Positions 34,209 through 43,487 of a stretch of DNA of 64,000 nucleotides are shown here, in pieces; position 1 is the stretch's first letter; each line of letters begins with the position of its first letter. Below the pieces are notes generated by a model. The model was not told the DNA's origin. It saw nothing but the letters and a program-made list of their open reading frames with translations, and did not search any database. Position numbers and translations under genes: made by a program. This stretch comes from JAIQFL01 sp035501495. GTDB taxonomy: Bacteria > Acidobacteriota > Terriglobia > Bryobacterales > Bryobacteraceae. Location: NCBI GenBank assembly GCA_035501495.1, contig DATJWB010000314.1, positions 1 through 64,000 on the forward strand. Reading direction: 5' to 3'.

Positions 34209-35477
34209 ATGGACACGATGTACGGGCGCGCGGTGAGCCTGGCGGTTCCGGTTTTCCTGGCGCTGATCGCCCTGGAGTTGGTGATCGATCGGATCCGGTC
34301 CACGCGCTACTACCAGCTCGCCGATGCACTGAACAGCCTGAGTTGCGGCATCATCAGCACCGGCATGCGCGTGTTTTTTGGCTTCCTCGGGCTTTTCGTC
34401 TATGCGTGGATGCTGGCGCACGCGGCGGTTGTGCACTTGCCGGCGGGCCACTGGCTGACCTGGATTTTCGCCTTCTTCCTGTACGATTTCTGTTATTACT
34501 GGCAGCATCGCTTCGGGCACACGGTCGGCCTGTTCTGGGCGTCGCACGTCGTCCACCATCAGAGCGAGGAGTTCAACCTCACCACCGCGCTGCGCCAACC
34601 CGGCACGGGAGCTTTCACCAACTGGGTCTTCTACGTTCCGATGGCACTCTTCGGCGTGCCGATCAGCGTCTTCCTGCTGGTCGGCGTGGCGCAGCTCTTC
34701 TACCAGTTCTGGCCGCATACGCGACACATCGGGCGATTGGGCGTTCTCGACCGCTGGATTCAAACACCCTCCAACCATCGCGTCCACCACGCCCAGAACG
34801 ACATCTACCTCGATAAGAATTACGTCGGCGTCTTCCTCCTCTGGGACCACCTGTTTGGAAGCTTTCAGGAGGAACGCGATGAAGATCCACCGATCTACGG
34901 CATCCGTGGACAGTTGAAGAGCTGGAATCCGGTTTGGGCCAACCTCCATTATTATTGGGCGATGGCGCAGGACTCCTGGCATGCGCGGTCCTGGCGCGAC
35001 AAGCTGTTTGTGTGGGTTGCGCCGCCCGGCTGGCGTCCGGCGGATGTGGCGGCGCGCTTTCCCAAGCCAGACTACGATCCAGCCCGCGATTTCGAGCGAT
35101 TCGACCCGGCGCGCCCTCTGTCTCTCAGTCTTTACGCCCTGGTACAACTGGCCGTTCTGATTGCCGCCAACAGTCACTTTCTGTCGGTGTTGCCCAGGCA
35201 GGCGGCGTGGCTGAATATCCTGTACTTCATCTACATTCTGACTGGCCTGGCGACCCTCGGCGGAGTGCTGGAGAACCGGCGCGAGTTTATTCGTCTGGAA
35301 GCGCTTCGGGTTGCCGCCTCGGGGATCGCGGCATTAACGCTGGGGTCGTGGTTCGGCGCGCGCGACCCCCGCGTCATTCTGTCGATCGCCTCGTTCGCCC
35401 TGATTTCGCTCGGCTGGCTGTACGTTTCGGCGAAAAATCGTCCCATCGCGGCGGGGACCGCGGAAGTCGCGGCGTAG
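34209..35477 (+). CDS. Sterol desaturase/fatty acid hydroxylase family membrane enzyme
   Basis: 422 residues with several TM segments. The three histidine clusters of the di-iron family are present: H100xxxH104 ('WQHRFGH'), H113xxH116H117 ('SHVVHHQSEEFN') and H190xxH193H194 ('PSNHRVHHAQND'). The 'HHQSEEFNLTTALRQ' pattern is like alkylglycerol-monooxygenase-type members. A hydrophobic C-terminal extension of about 130 residues (about 300-415) adds four TM segments beyond the catalytic part. The enzyme probably hydroxylates or desaturates a lipid. A GGAG ribosome-binding site precedes the ATG. Substrate unknown. Confidence 0.88.
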   Translation: MDTMYGRAVSLAVPVFLALIALELVIDRIRSTRYYQLADALNSLSCGIISTGMRVFFGFLGLFVYAWMLAHAAVVHLPAGHWLTWIFAFFLYDFCYYWQHRFGHTVGLFWASHVVHHQSEEFNLTTALRQPGTGAFTNWVFYVPMALFGVPISVFLLVGVAQLFYQFWPHTRHIGRLGVLDRWIQTPSNHRVHHAQNDIYLDKNYVGVFLLWDHLFGSFQEERDEDPPIYGIRGQLKSWNPVWANLHYYWAMAQDSWHARSWRDKLFVWVAPPGWRPADVAARFPKPDYDPARDFERFDPARPLSLSLYALVQLAVLIAANSHFLSVLPRQAAWLNILYFIYILTGLATLGGVLENRREFIRLEALRVAASGIAALTLGSWFGARDPRVILSIASFALISLGWLYVSAKNRPIAAGTAEVAA

Positions 35478-35545
35478 GAGGCAGACGCGAGCGATCTCGC
35501 GAGATCTAAGTCCACAGGACCATCCCGCCTGCCTCAGCTTATGTC

Positions 35546-36958
35546 ATGATGAGGCTCATGCGACTGGTATTACTCGCGATCCTGCTCAGCGGGCTCGCTT
35601 TCCCGCAGTGGGATCGTTTCCGCGGCCCCAACGGAACGGGGGTTTCGGAAACCGGGGCTCTACCGTCCACATTCGGCTCCAAACAGAACCTGGTTTGGCG
35701 AGTAGAGCTTCCGCCCGGGCACTCGTCGCCGATCGTGAATAATGGACGGATCTACCTGACCGGCGTCGAGAACGAGCGCCTCTACACCTTCTGCCTGGAT
35801 CCCGAGACCGGCCGTACTTTGTGGAAGCGGGAAGGCCCGCGCCCGCGCCACGAGAAGCTGAATTCCCTGAACAATCCCGCCTCTCCTACCCCCACCGCCG
35901 ATGGCGCAAACGTCTACGTCTTCTTCCCCGATTTCGGCCTGCTGAGCTATACCCGCGACGGCAAGGAACGCTGGCGCCTGCCGATGGGGCCCTTCAACAA
36001 CGTCTACGGCATGGGAGTCTCGCCCGTGCTGGCCGACGAGGTGGTGGTACTGGTGATCGATCAGGACAAGAATTCGTTCGCCGCCGCGGTGGGACGGAAT
36101 GACGGCAGGATCCGCTGGCAGAAGCCGCGGCCGGAGGCCTTGAGCGGAGCATCGACCCCGGTGGTGGTGGCTCGCGCCGGGAATCCTTCGGCGATCCTGG
36201 CGCCCGCGAGTTTCCGCATGGACGTGTACTCCGCGCGCGATGGCGAGGCGCAATGGTGGGTGCGCGGTCTGCCCAGCGAGATGAAGTGCGTGCCGGTGGT
36301 GGTAGGCGACCTGGTCTATGTGGCCGGTTTCAATACTCCGGAAAACGACCCGGGAAGGCAGATCGCGCTTCCTTCGTGGAAGGAACTGCTGGCGCGCGAC
36401 GACGCCAATCAGGACGGACGCGTGCAGAAGCAGGAAGTCTCCGACGAGCACACCAAGCGTTACTACGATTTCATCGACACGGACGGCAGCGGCGCCATCG
36501 AGGAGGCCGAATGGAATTTGCACCTCGCCGTGATGGCCGCCGAGAACGGGCTGTACGTCTACCGCCTGGGGGCGCGCGGCGATGCCACCGCCAACCTGCT
36601 GTGGAAGTATCAGCGCTCCGTGCCGCAGTTGCCTACGCCCGTGGTGTACCGGGACGTAGTCTACATGCTGAATGACCGGGGCGTTCTGACGACGCTGGAT
36701 GCAGGCAGCGGCAAAATGCTGAAGCAGGACCGTCTGCGAGGGCAGGCCGACAATTACTACGCGTCGCCCGTGGCCAGCGATGGAAAGATCTTTATCGCCT
36801 CGCACACCGGTGTGGTCGCGGTGTTGCGTGCCGGCGGAGACCAGGAGTTGCTGGCCTCCAATGCGCTCGACGAGGAGATTTTCGCTACGCCCGCGATCGC
36901 CGGCGGACGTCTGTATGTCCGGACCGTCTCCGCGCTTTACTGCTTCGGCAGGCAGTGA
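35546..36958 (+). CDS. PQQ-type beta-propeller protein with inserted EF-hand pair
   Basis: 470 residues with signal peptide (LVLLAILLSGLAFPQ). The start of the mature protein 'WDRFRGPNGTGVSE' and repeated 'PSPIVNNGRIYLTG'-like blades identify a PQQ-like/outer-membrane-assembly BamB-like propeller as seen in Acidobacteria and Planctomycetes. Between blades, about 285-325, are two calcium-binding loops: 'DDANQDGRVQKQEV' and 'DTDGSGAIEEAEW', matching EF-hand spacing (D-x-D/N-x-D-G). The protein is likely periplasmic. Catalysis is not shown; it lacks obvious dehydrogenase residues. It overlaps the convergent lipid kinase by 22 bases. Confidence 0.88.
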   Translation: MMRLMRLVLLAILLSGLAFPQWDRFRGPNGTGVSETGALPSTFGSKQNLVWRVELPPGHSSPIVNNGRIYLTGVENERLYTFCLDPETGRTLWKREGPRPRHEKLNSLNNPASPTPTADGANVYVFFPDFGLLSYTRDGKERWRLPMGPFNNVYGMGVSPVLADEVVVLVIDQDKNSFAAAVGRNDGRIRWQKPRPEALSGASTPVVVARAGNPSAILAPASFRMDVYSARDGEAQWWVRGLPSEMKCVPVVVGDLVYVAGFNTPENDPGRQIALPSWKELLARDDANQDGRVQKQEVSDEHTKRYYDFIDTDGSGAIEEAEWNLHLAVMAAENGLYVYRLGARGDATANLLWKYQRSVPQLPTPVVYRDVVYMLNDRGVLTTLDAGSGKMLKQDRLRGQADNYYASPVASDGKIFIASHTGVVAVLRAGGDQELLASNALDEEIFATPAIAGGRLYVRTVSALYCFGRQ

Positions 36959-37893
36959 GTGTGACCGTTGCGCAGCCGCTCGTACTCCGCAGGCACCAGA
37001 AGTGTGAGCGCATTCGGCACGATCCGAATCTCGGCCGGCAGATGCCCGGCCAACTCGCCATCGATCTGGACGTAAACCCGGTCGTCCGGACTCGATACTT
37101 TGATGGAATCGGTGCGGAGGACGGTCACGCCTTTCATGCCGCTCAGACGATTCAAGGCCATTCCCACCACGTATTTGACATACCCCAGGGAGTTTCGGCC
37201 TTCGAAGAGGACCGCCTCAAAGCAATCATCGAACAAGCTGACGCTCCGCGCAATCTCGAAGTCCCCGCCGTAATTGCGTACCTTGCTCAGCAAGGCAAAG
37301 GAACAGACGTGGGTCTGTCCGCCGATGTCCACCCGCAGGAACGGCAACTGGCGGCCCAGCAGCCGGAAGCCGGCCAGCCAGTAGGCCAGCTTTCCCGTGC
37401 GCGCCTTCAAAGCGGAGTCCACCCGGTAGACGATGTGTGCGTCCACTCCGATGCCGGCCATCAGGACGAAGTGCCGGTCTACTTTTCCGTCGTCAGTGGT
37501 TACGTGGCCGAGTGAGATGCGGCGCGGGCGGAGTTCGGAGATTCGCTCCGCGACGCGCTCGAGGTTCCTGCCCAGCGACATCTCCATGGCCAGCACGTTG
37601 GCCGTGCCGCCGGGCAGAATGGCCAAAGGCACGTCGCTGTTCACCATGCCCTCCACCACCTCGTTGATGGTGCCGTCTCCGCCCGCGGCCACTACCAGGT
37701 CCGCGCCCCGGCGAATATGCTGGTGCGCCAGGCCCCCGGCCGTGCCCGGACCGGTAGTGGGAGCTACCGTCACATCGAGGCCCTGCTTCGTCAGGATTTT
37801 GACGGCCCGCTCGACGAGCGGACTCCCGTTCCGTCCAAATCTGCCCGCCCGGGGATTATAGATGAGGACGGTGTTCTTGTAGGTGATTGGCAG
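36937..37893 (-). CDS. Diacylglycerol/lipid kinase family protein, apparent non-AUG start
   Basis: About 318 residues if translation begins at CTG 37891-37893. The family N-terminal motif 'VLIYNPRAGRFGRNGSPLVE' is encoded at about 37869-37810, but between the in-frame stop TAA (37912-37914) and this motif there is no ATG, GTG or TTG. The first standard start, GTG 37771-37773, would remove the motif. Candidates are the CTG and the ATC at 37885-37887 after a GCGGAG sequence. The catalytic part 'LVVAAGGDGTINEVVEGM' and 'LAILPGGTANVLAMEM' is intact, as is the C-terminal beta domain. The enzyme phosphorylates a diacylglycerol or related lipid at the inner membrane face. Confidence 0.8.
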   Translation of the reverse strand: MPITYKNTVLIYNPRAGRFGRNGSPLVERAVKILTKQGLDVTVAPTTGPGTAGGLAHQHIRRGADLVVAAGGDGTINEVVEGMVNSDVPLAILPGGTANVLAMEMSLGRNLERVAERISELRPRRISLGHVTTDDGKVDRHFVLMAGIGVDAHIVYRVDSALKARTGKLAYWLAGFRLLGRQLPFLRVDIGGQTHVCSFALLSKVRNYGGDFEIARSVSLFDDCFEAVLFEGRNSLGYVKYVVGMALNRLSGMKGVTVLRTDSIKVSSPDDRVYVQIDGELAGHLPAEIRIVPNALTLLVPAEYERLRNGHTHCLPKQ

Positions 37894-37936
37894 CTTCTCC
37901 GCTTTTGCTCGTTAGTTCCTTGTTCGATTATAGCGG

Positions 37937-38875
37937 CTAGCGCTGCGCCCAGTAGCGATGGCGGGCTTGCACAGTCAGGCCTTTAGTCCGTGCCGTCAAC
38001 TGTATGGTGCGAAAGCCCGAAATCGTTACCGGACGGTCCGAAACGTAGCCCAGGCTGTACTGGTTGCGCAGTTCCTCTTCGAGAATCTCGTAGATCCGGT
38101 CCACCGGCTGTTTTTTCGAAACCGTGAAGAAGCTCCCGCCAGTATCATTGGACATCTTCTCGAGTACCCCTTTTCCGTCGCGGCCGCTCAGGAATCCGTA
38201 AGCTCCGGGGTCCGAGTAGAGGATGGAATAGACCAGCGTATCGGCGCGCTGGGCGGCCTCGATCGCATCGGCGAGGCTGCCGTAGCTGCCGATGTCCACG
38301 CCATCGGTGAGCAGAATGAGCGCCTTCCGGTTTTTCTCCTTCTTCATCACGTCGTCGGAGGCCCGAGCCACCGCGTCGTACAGCAGAGTCCCCCCGCCAT
38401 CCTGCCGCCGCAACTGACTCATCGTCTCCGTGTCCACATAGGCCAGCGCATCGTCGAGTTTACCCACCGACGAAGTCAGCGGCTGGCGGATCTGTACGGC
38501 GCTGTCGAACTGCATCAGGAAGACTTGGTCCTGAGGTCGCACTACCTGGTCCAGAAAACGCAGGCTGGCGCCGCGCTCGTCATTGATCACCTTACGCTGG
38601 CTTCCGCTGGTGTCGATCAACAGCCCGAGTGTCAGAGGCAGGTTGGTTTCGCGCGCGAAGTAGCGGATGGCTTGCGGGCGCCCGTCTTCCAAGAGCGAGA
38701 AGTCGTCCTGGCTCAAATCGCCGGCCAGCGACCCGGTCTTGTTCCGCACGGTCGCCAGAACGTTGACGACCTTCACCTCGGTAGAGAAGACCGCATCCTG
38801 GCCTCTCGCCATGCCCGAGCCACACAGGGCCGCCGCAGCCCGAAGAATCGCTCGTCTGGTGACAGGAGACGGCAT
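37937..38875 (-). CDS. VWFA-related acidobacterial secreted protein (TIGR03436 type)
   Basis: 312 residues with an N-terminal twin-arginine-like signal ('TRRAILRAAAALCGSGMA'). After a short beta segment ('VVNVLATVRNKTGSLAGDL', 'DDFSLLEDGRPQAI') comes a vWA domain with 'LGLLIDTSGSQRK' (MIDAS DxSGS) and 'KALILLTDGVDIGS'. The C-terminus 'LEEELRNQYSLGYVS' is characteristic of the acidobacterial family. Function unknown; likely metal-dependent protein binding outside the inner membrane. It stands between divergent and convergent secreted-protein genes. Confidence 0.9.
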   Translation of the reverse strand: MPSPVTRRAILRAAAALCGSGMARGQDAVFSTEVKVVNVLATVRNKTGSLAGDLSQDDFSLLEDGRPQAIRYFARETNLPLTLGLLIDTSGSQRKVINDERGASLRFLDQVVRPQDQVFLMQFDSAVQIRQPLTSSVGKLDDALAYVDTETMSQLRRQDGGGTLLYDAVARASDDVMKKEKNRKALILLTDGVDIGSYGSLADAIEAAQRADTLVYSILYSDPGAYGFLSGRDGKGVLEKMSNDTGGSFFTVSKKQPVDRIYEILEEELRNQYSLGYVSDRPVTISGFRTIQLTARTKGLTVQARHRYWAQR

Positions 38876-39047
38876 GCAGGGGCGAAGGCGCCCACTAACT
38901 ATTCTCGCGCAACTTCTCTACGGGCCCGAAGCCGCACGCCGAAGGCCCCGAAACCACTGTTAAAACAGCAGGCCTTCCGCGCCCATCCGGCAAGCCTTGG
39001 CGGCCCGTGGAATATAATCCAGGTAGCGGCGCGCGCCACTGCCCCCC

Positions 39048-42000
39048 ATGGTTGTCCGAACCGTTTTCCTGGGCCTCTTTGCAGTATCCCTTGCCTTCCC
39101 CCAAAATCCTCTTTCCGACCTGACTTTGGGAGGCACCGGCGTTACCTCCATCCACGGCACGGCCGTCGATCCAGCCGGCAACCTCTACGTCGTGGGCACG
39201 ACCTACTCATCGGACCTTCCGCTGCAGAACCCGTTCCAGTCCGTCAACCGCGGGACGCAGGTAGTCTACAGCACTGATTCCGGAGCCACCTGGAAGCCGC
39301 TCGTCAGCCCGTTTCCACCGGCCGCCTATCCGAACTTTCAGATTGCCGTAGATCCTGCCAATGCTTCGGTGGTCTACGCCTCGTCGGGACCGACGCTCTG
39401 CAAGAGTGTGGATGGCGGCAGTCACTTTCAGTGCTCGAATCTCTCCTTCCTGACCTTTAGCGGCATCAACTCGCTGGTCTTCGCCCCGAGGAACTCGTCC
39501 ACGATCTATCTGAGTGCCGGTGAGCCCGGTGGTTTGTACAAGAGCACCGACGGCGGGCAAACCTGGAACCCCGCCGGCCAGGGGCTCCCCAACACCGAAT
39601 TCCAGTTTGCCGTCTCAATCGACCCGTTCCATTCCAATGTGGTGTTTGTCTGGACCGGAAGCGGCGGCGGCTATGTTTCCCACGACGGGGCCGCCACCTG
39701 GGCGCCCTCCACACTCCCGTATCCTCCCGGCGTCATGATGGGCGAGACTTTTTACGGGTTCTTCTTCGATGCCGCGACTCCCGGGGTGGTCTACGGACCC
39801 GGACGCAACGGCGACTTCACCCTCCAGAGGAGCACCGATGGCGGCCAGACGTGGACCGAACTGACCGTTCCGTTCTCGTCACCATCGTTTTTCGGGCCCG
39901 ATCCGCAGGCGGCGGGCAAACTGTACGCGCTGGGACACTCGGGATCGAACGGTCCTCTGGCGCTTTGGACGAGCATGGACCAAGGCGGGAGTTGGGTTCC
40001 CACTTCCGTGCCTCAGGGCCTCACCGGCCCGCTCTCTTTCGATCCTCACAATCCGCAAATCATTCTTTCCGACTATTACGGAAACGGCCCTGCCTTTTCG
40101 CCTTCCACCTACCGGAGCACCGATGGCGGCAAGACTTGGGCCGTGGCGAACCCCCGCATCCTGCTACCGGTCTTCGCGCCCTCAGCGGCCGGCATGGTCT
40201 ACGCAATCGGAGCCTCCAGTTCGGATGCGTTCCTGGCGAAGTTCCTTCCCGACGGAAAAACGCTCCTGTTCGCGACTTACCTTGGCGGTGTGGCCGACGA
40301 TACCGGGAACGCCCTCGCCCTGGATCCTTCCGGCAATATCTGGATCGCCGGCACGACCTACTCAGCCGATTTTCCGGCCACATCCGGCGCCTTTCAGCCC
40401 ACGCTCAAAGGCCAGGTCAACGGCTTCCTCGCCAAGTTCACCGGCGACGGCAATTTGATTGCCGCAACGTATTTGGGCGGCTCGTCACAGGATGCCATCC
40501 TGGGGCTGGCAGTAGGGCCGCAGGGCAATCCGTGGGTAGTCGGCAACTGGAGCTCCCGCGACTTCCCGTTTACTACCGCCGCGCCTCCTGTCGTTAGCCC
40601 TCCCACGAGTTACCTCGCGGAGTTGGATCCGGCGGGCGCACAGGTGCTCGTCGCCATGACGCTCGGCGGCCAGGTGGACAATAACGGAAACGGGATCGCC
40701 GTGGATGGGTCCGGCAATGCCATCATCACCGGAACCACCACCGACGTGAATTTCCCGGCAACCGTCCAACCCCTTACCGTAGATGTATCCCCGCGCGCCA
40801 AGGCATTCGTGCAGAAGTTCGACCCTTCCGGCAAGACCATCTACGCGACTTCCTTCGGCGGCTTCCATGGCCCTCCGATCGTCGGAAAGTCAATTGGGCT
40901 GGGCGGTTTCGGGTCGGAACAAGAGGAAGATCACGGAGTGGCCGTGGCCTTGGACAGCGCCGGCAACGCCTACATCGCCGGTTACACGAGCGCCACCGAT
41001 TTTCCGGTCACGCCGGGCGCCTACCAGACTAAGCTCGCCGACGCCTGCCCTTACGCCGCCTTCGAGATCGATACCGGCCTGATCGGCGTGATCTCCGAGT
41101 TCTACATGGACGACAGTTTCGTGGTGAAGCTCAGTCCGGATGGAACTACCGCGCTGTACTCGACTCTCGTCGGCGGCCAGTGCTTCGACCACCCGACGGC
41201 GATTGCGGTGGACGCATCGGGGCGCGCGGTCATCACCGGGGAGACGGATTCGTTCGACTATCCGCTAGTAGCGCCGGTCGAAGCCGCCCCATCGTACAGC
41301 GATTTCGCGTCGTTCCTCTCGGTGCTTGACCCGACCGGTTCCACACTCGACTTCTCCACATACCTGTACGCCGGAGCGTCTCCCTTCGTCGCGGTGCAGA
41401 ACACCGGTGCGATCGACGTCGGTGGCAGCACGGGAGGAGGAGCGCAGACTTCGCCGATCAGCGGCGCCTACTTCACGCCGGACCCGACCATGCACGGCTA
41501 TCTGGCAGTGGTGACGCCACCGGCGACCGTACCGCCTGTGAACCTGGCCCGCGTGCTGAATGCGTTCAGCCTGCTGCCGGGACCCGTTTCGCCGGGCGAA
41601 ATCCTGTCGGTGTCGGTTCCCGGATTCGCGCCGAATCCGCCGGTGGACATCGGTCTGAATCTGCAGGGCGGCCCGCTGGCGGCCAGCCTGGCCGGCGTGC
41701 AGGTCTCCTTCGACGGCATTGCGGCATACATAGTCTCGGCCTTGCCGGGGAAAATCGTGTGCATTGCACCGGTGGAAATCGCGGGACAATCGACCACGGC
41801 CACTCAGGTCACGATCAACGGCCTCTCATCGAACGTTCTGGATGTGAACGTCGCCCCCACCGACCTGGGCCTGCTCTCCGCCGACGGTAGCGGGGCCGGT
41901 CAGGCTTACGCGCTGAATGCCGACGGCAGCATGAACAGCCCTTCGAACCCGGCAGCGATCGGGTCGCAGGTCACCGTATTCTTCACCGGCGGCGGTGTGA

Positions 42001-42227
42001 CCAACCCGCCGGAGGCAGACGGGACATCGCCCGCCACCGCAGGCGCGGTGCCAGCCGCAAAGCTTCCGCTGTACCCACTGGGCGGCTCGATCCAGGCGCT
42101 GCCGGGCTACGCCCCGGGAATGTTCTCCTACACTTTTACAGTCCCTGCAAATGGCCCCTCCCCGCTGACTGTTTTCACGCAGGCAACCACCGATGAGACC
42201 CAGTATCTGCTGGTAAGCATCCACTGA
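39048..42227 (+). CDS. Large secreted beta-propeller protein with TIGR03437-type C-terminus
   Basis: 1059 residues with a signal peptide (VFLGLFAVSLAFPQN). BNR/sortilin-like repeats are frequent in the first half (SxDxGxTW: 'YSTDSGATWK', 'YKSTDGGQTWN', 'YRSTDGGKTWA'). SBBP repeats dominate the middle ('ATYLGGVADDTGNALALD', 'IAGTTYSADFPAT', 'GYTSATDFPVTPGAY'). The final ~220 residues match the Solibacter C-terminal domain, with 'PGEILSVSVPGF', 'VQVSFDGIAAYIVSALPGKI' and a last 'TTDETQYLLVSIH' strand. This is a secreted or surface protein of unknown ligand. It is followed immediately by repeat copy B. Confidence 0.9.
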   Translation: MVVRTVFLGLFAVSLAFPQNPLSDLTLGGTGVTSIHGTAVDPAGNLYVVGTTYSSDLPLQNPFQSVNRGTQVVYSTDSGATWKPLVSPFPPAAYPNFQIAVDPANASVVYASSGPTLCKSVDGGSHFQCSNLSFLTFSGINSLVFAPRNSSTIYLSAGEPGGLYKSTDGGQTWNPAGQGLPNTEFQFAVSIDPFHSNVVFVWTGSGGGYVSHDGAATWAPSTLPYPPGVMMGETFYGFFFDAATPGVVYGPGRNGDFTLQRSTDGGQTWTELTVPFSSPSFFGPDPQAAGKLYALGHSGSNGPLALWTSMDQGGSWVPTSVPQGLTGPLSFDPHNPQIILSDYYGNGPAFSPSTYRSTDGGKTWAVANPRILLPVFAPSAAGMVYAIGASSSDAFLAKFLPDGKTLLFATYLGGVADDTGNALALDPSGNIWIAGTTYSADFPATSGAFQPTLKGQVNGFLAKFTGDGNLIAATYLGGSSQDAILGLAVGPQGNPWVVGNWSSRDFPFTTAAPPVVSPPTSYLAELDPAGAQVLVAMTLGGQVDNNGNGIAVDGSGNAIITGTTTDVNFPATVQPLTVDVSPRAKAFVQKFDPSGKTIYATSFGGFHGPPIVGKSIGLGGFGSEQEEDHGVAVALDSAGNAYIAGYTSATDFPVTPGAYQTKLADACPYAAFEIDTGLIGVISEFYMDDSFVVKLSPDGTTALYSTLVGGQCFDHPTAIAVDASGRAVITGETDSFDYPLVAPVEAAPSYSDFASFLSVLDPTGSTLDFSTYLYAGASPFVAVQNTGAIDVGGSTGGGAQTSPISGAYFTPDPTMHGYLAVVTPPATVPPVNLARVLNAFSLLPGPVSPGEILSVSVPGFAPNPPVDIGLNLQGGPLAASLAGVQVSFDGIAAYIVSALPGKIVCIAPVEIAGQSTTATQVTINGLSSNVLDVNVAPTDLGLLSADGSGAGQAYALNADGSMNSPSNPAAIGSQVTVFFTGGGVTNPPEADGTSPATAGAVPAAKLPLYPLGGSIQALPGYAPGMFSYTFTVPANGPSPLTVFTQATTDETQYLLVSIH

Positions 42228-42228
42228 C

Positions 42229-42415
42229 GTGGCGGCAGCCTCGAAAACCCCTTCGCGGGCACCGGCACGGGAGGCGGCCAAAAGCGTCCCGAAGAGTCGG
42301 GACGCGGCAGGCCGGAGGGCCTGCGCCACGTCGATGGCGCAAGGGTTTTCATGGAGTTCTGTGGGCCGGCGGGGGCCCCATGGGTACAGGCACAAGTGCC
42401 CGAGCCGCATCGCGT
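42229..42415 (+). repeat. Dispersed composite repeat, copy B
   Basis: Begins two bases after the stop codon of the propeller gene. It aligns with copy A at 4749-4930: 'GGCAGCCTCGAAAACCCCTT' at the left, a central arm 'GAGTCGGGACGCGGCAGGC' with 'CCTGCGCCAC', and the right block 'GTGGGCCGGCGGGGGCCCCA' with 'TGGGTACAGGC'. It is intergenic, between two convergent genes (the propeller gene on the plus strand and the iminopeptidase on the minus strand). No coding content is seen up to 42459. Confidence 0.8.
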
Positions 42416-42459
42416 TCCTTGGAAGTCCGGTGGCGTTTGGGCCTTGGCTGAGGTGCCGC

Positions 42460-43446
42460 TTACCCTGCGAACTTATCCGTGGCCGCGACCAGTGCCCTGC
42501 AATTCGGCGGATCGAACGCGCTGTGCCCGCTGTCGGGCGTGATGATCAGGTCGGCCTCCGGCCACGCCCGATGCAGCGCCCACGCACTTTCCATCGGGCA
42601 CACCACGTCGTACCGGCCTTGCACGATCACTCCGGGAATCTGCCGGATGCGCGGCGCGTCCCGCAACAACTGATCGTCCGTCTCGAAGAAGCCGCGATTC
42701 ACGAAGTAGTGCGCTTCGATTCGCGCGAAAGCGAGCGCAAACTCGTCCTCCTCGTAGTGGCTCGTGAAAGCGGCATCGGGCAGGAGTTTCGACGTCGCGC
42801 CCTCCCACCCGCTCCAGATCTTCGCGGCTGCCAGACGCACAGCCGGATCGTCGCCCGTCAGCCGGCGATGGTACGCCGTGAGCAGATCGCCGCGCTCGGC
42901 CTCCGGAATGTGCTCCAGGTACGGCTCCCAGGCATCCGGATAGAGCACCGACGCGCCGCGCTGATAGAACCAGTCGATCTCCTGCTTGCGCAAGAGGAAA
43001 ATGCCCCGCAGCACGAGTTCCGTCACCCGTTCGGGGTGCGTCTCCGCATACGCCAGCGCCAGGGTCGAGCCCCACGATCCGCCGAAGACCTGCCATCGCT
43101 CGATGGAGAGCTTCTCGCGGATTCTCTCGACGTCCGCGACCAGGTCCCACGTCGTGTTCGCTTCCAGGCTGGCGTTGGGCGTGCTCTGGCCGCAGCCGCG
43201 CTGATCGAAATTCACAATGCGGTATTTCTCCGGATGGAAGAAGCGGCGTTGTTTGGGGTCGGAGCCTCCGCCGGGACCACCATGCAGAAAGACCACCGGC
43301 TTGCCCGCGGGATTGCCGCTTTCTTCGAAATAGATCTCGTGCACCGGCGAGACCTGCAGCCGGCCCGTGTGGTACGGCTCGACCGGAGGGTAGAGCCAGG
43401 TGAGCGGGTCCTTCATCGGCGCTGCTTGCGTCTGTTGGTTGGGCAT
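42460..43446 (-). CDS. pip: Proline iminopeptidase (S33 alpha/beta hydrolase)
   Basis: 328 residues. An alpha/beta hydrolase with oxyanion segment 'VVFLHGGPGGGSDP', nucleophile Ser124 in 'VFGGSWGSTLAL', Asp280 in 'GRYDVVCPM' and His308 in 'DSGHSAFDP', plus 'FDQRGCGQSTPNA', all typical of prolyl aminopeptidases that release N-terminal proline from peptides. I chose the ATG at 43444-43446 to retain the N-terminus 'LYPPVEPYHTGRLQVSPVH'. No signal peptide, so cytoplasmic. It could process peptides brought in by the POT and ABC importers in this window, though it is not in an operon with them. Confidence 0.93.
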   Translation of the reverse strand: MPNQQTQAAPMKDPLTWLYPPVEPYHTGRLQVSPVHEIYFEESGNPAGKPVVFLHGGPGGGSDPKQRRFFHPEKYRIVNFDQRGCGQSTPNASLEANTTWDLVADVERIREKLSIERWQVFGGSWGSTLALAYAETHPERVTELVLRGIFLLRKQEIDWFYQRGASVLYPDAWEPYLEHIPEAERGDLLTAYHRRLTGDDPAVRLAAAKIWSGWEGATSKLLPDAAFTSHYEEDEFALAFARIEAHYFVNRGFFETDDQLLRDAPRIRQIPGVIVQGRYDVVCPMESAWALHRAWPEADLIITPDSGHSAFDPPNCRALVAATDKFAG

Positions 43447-43487
43447 CGCGAGCAGTATACCGCCGACCGCCGCCCTGCCGGAAGCCG

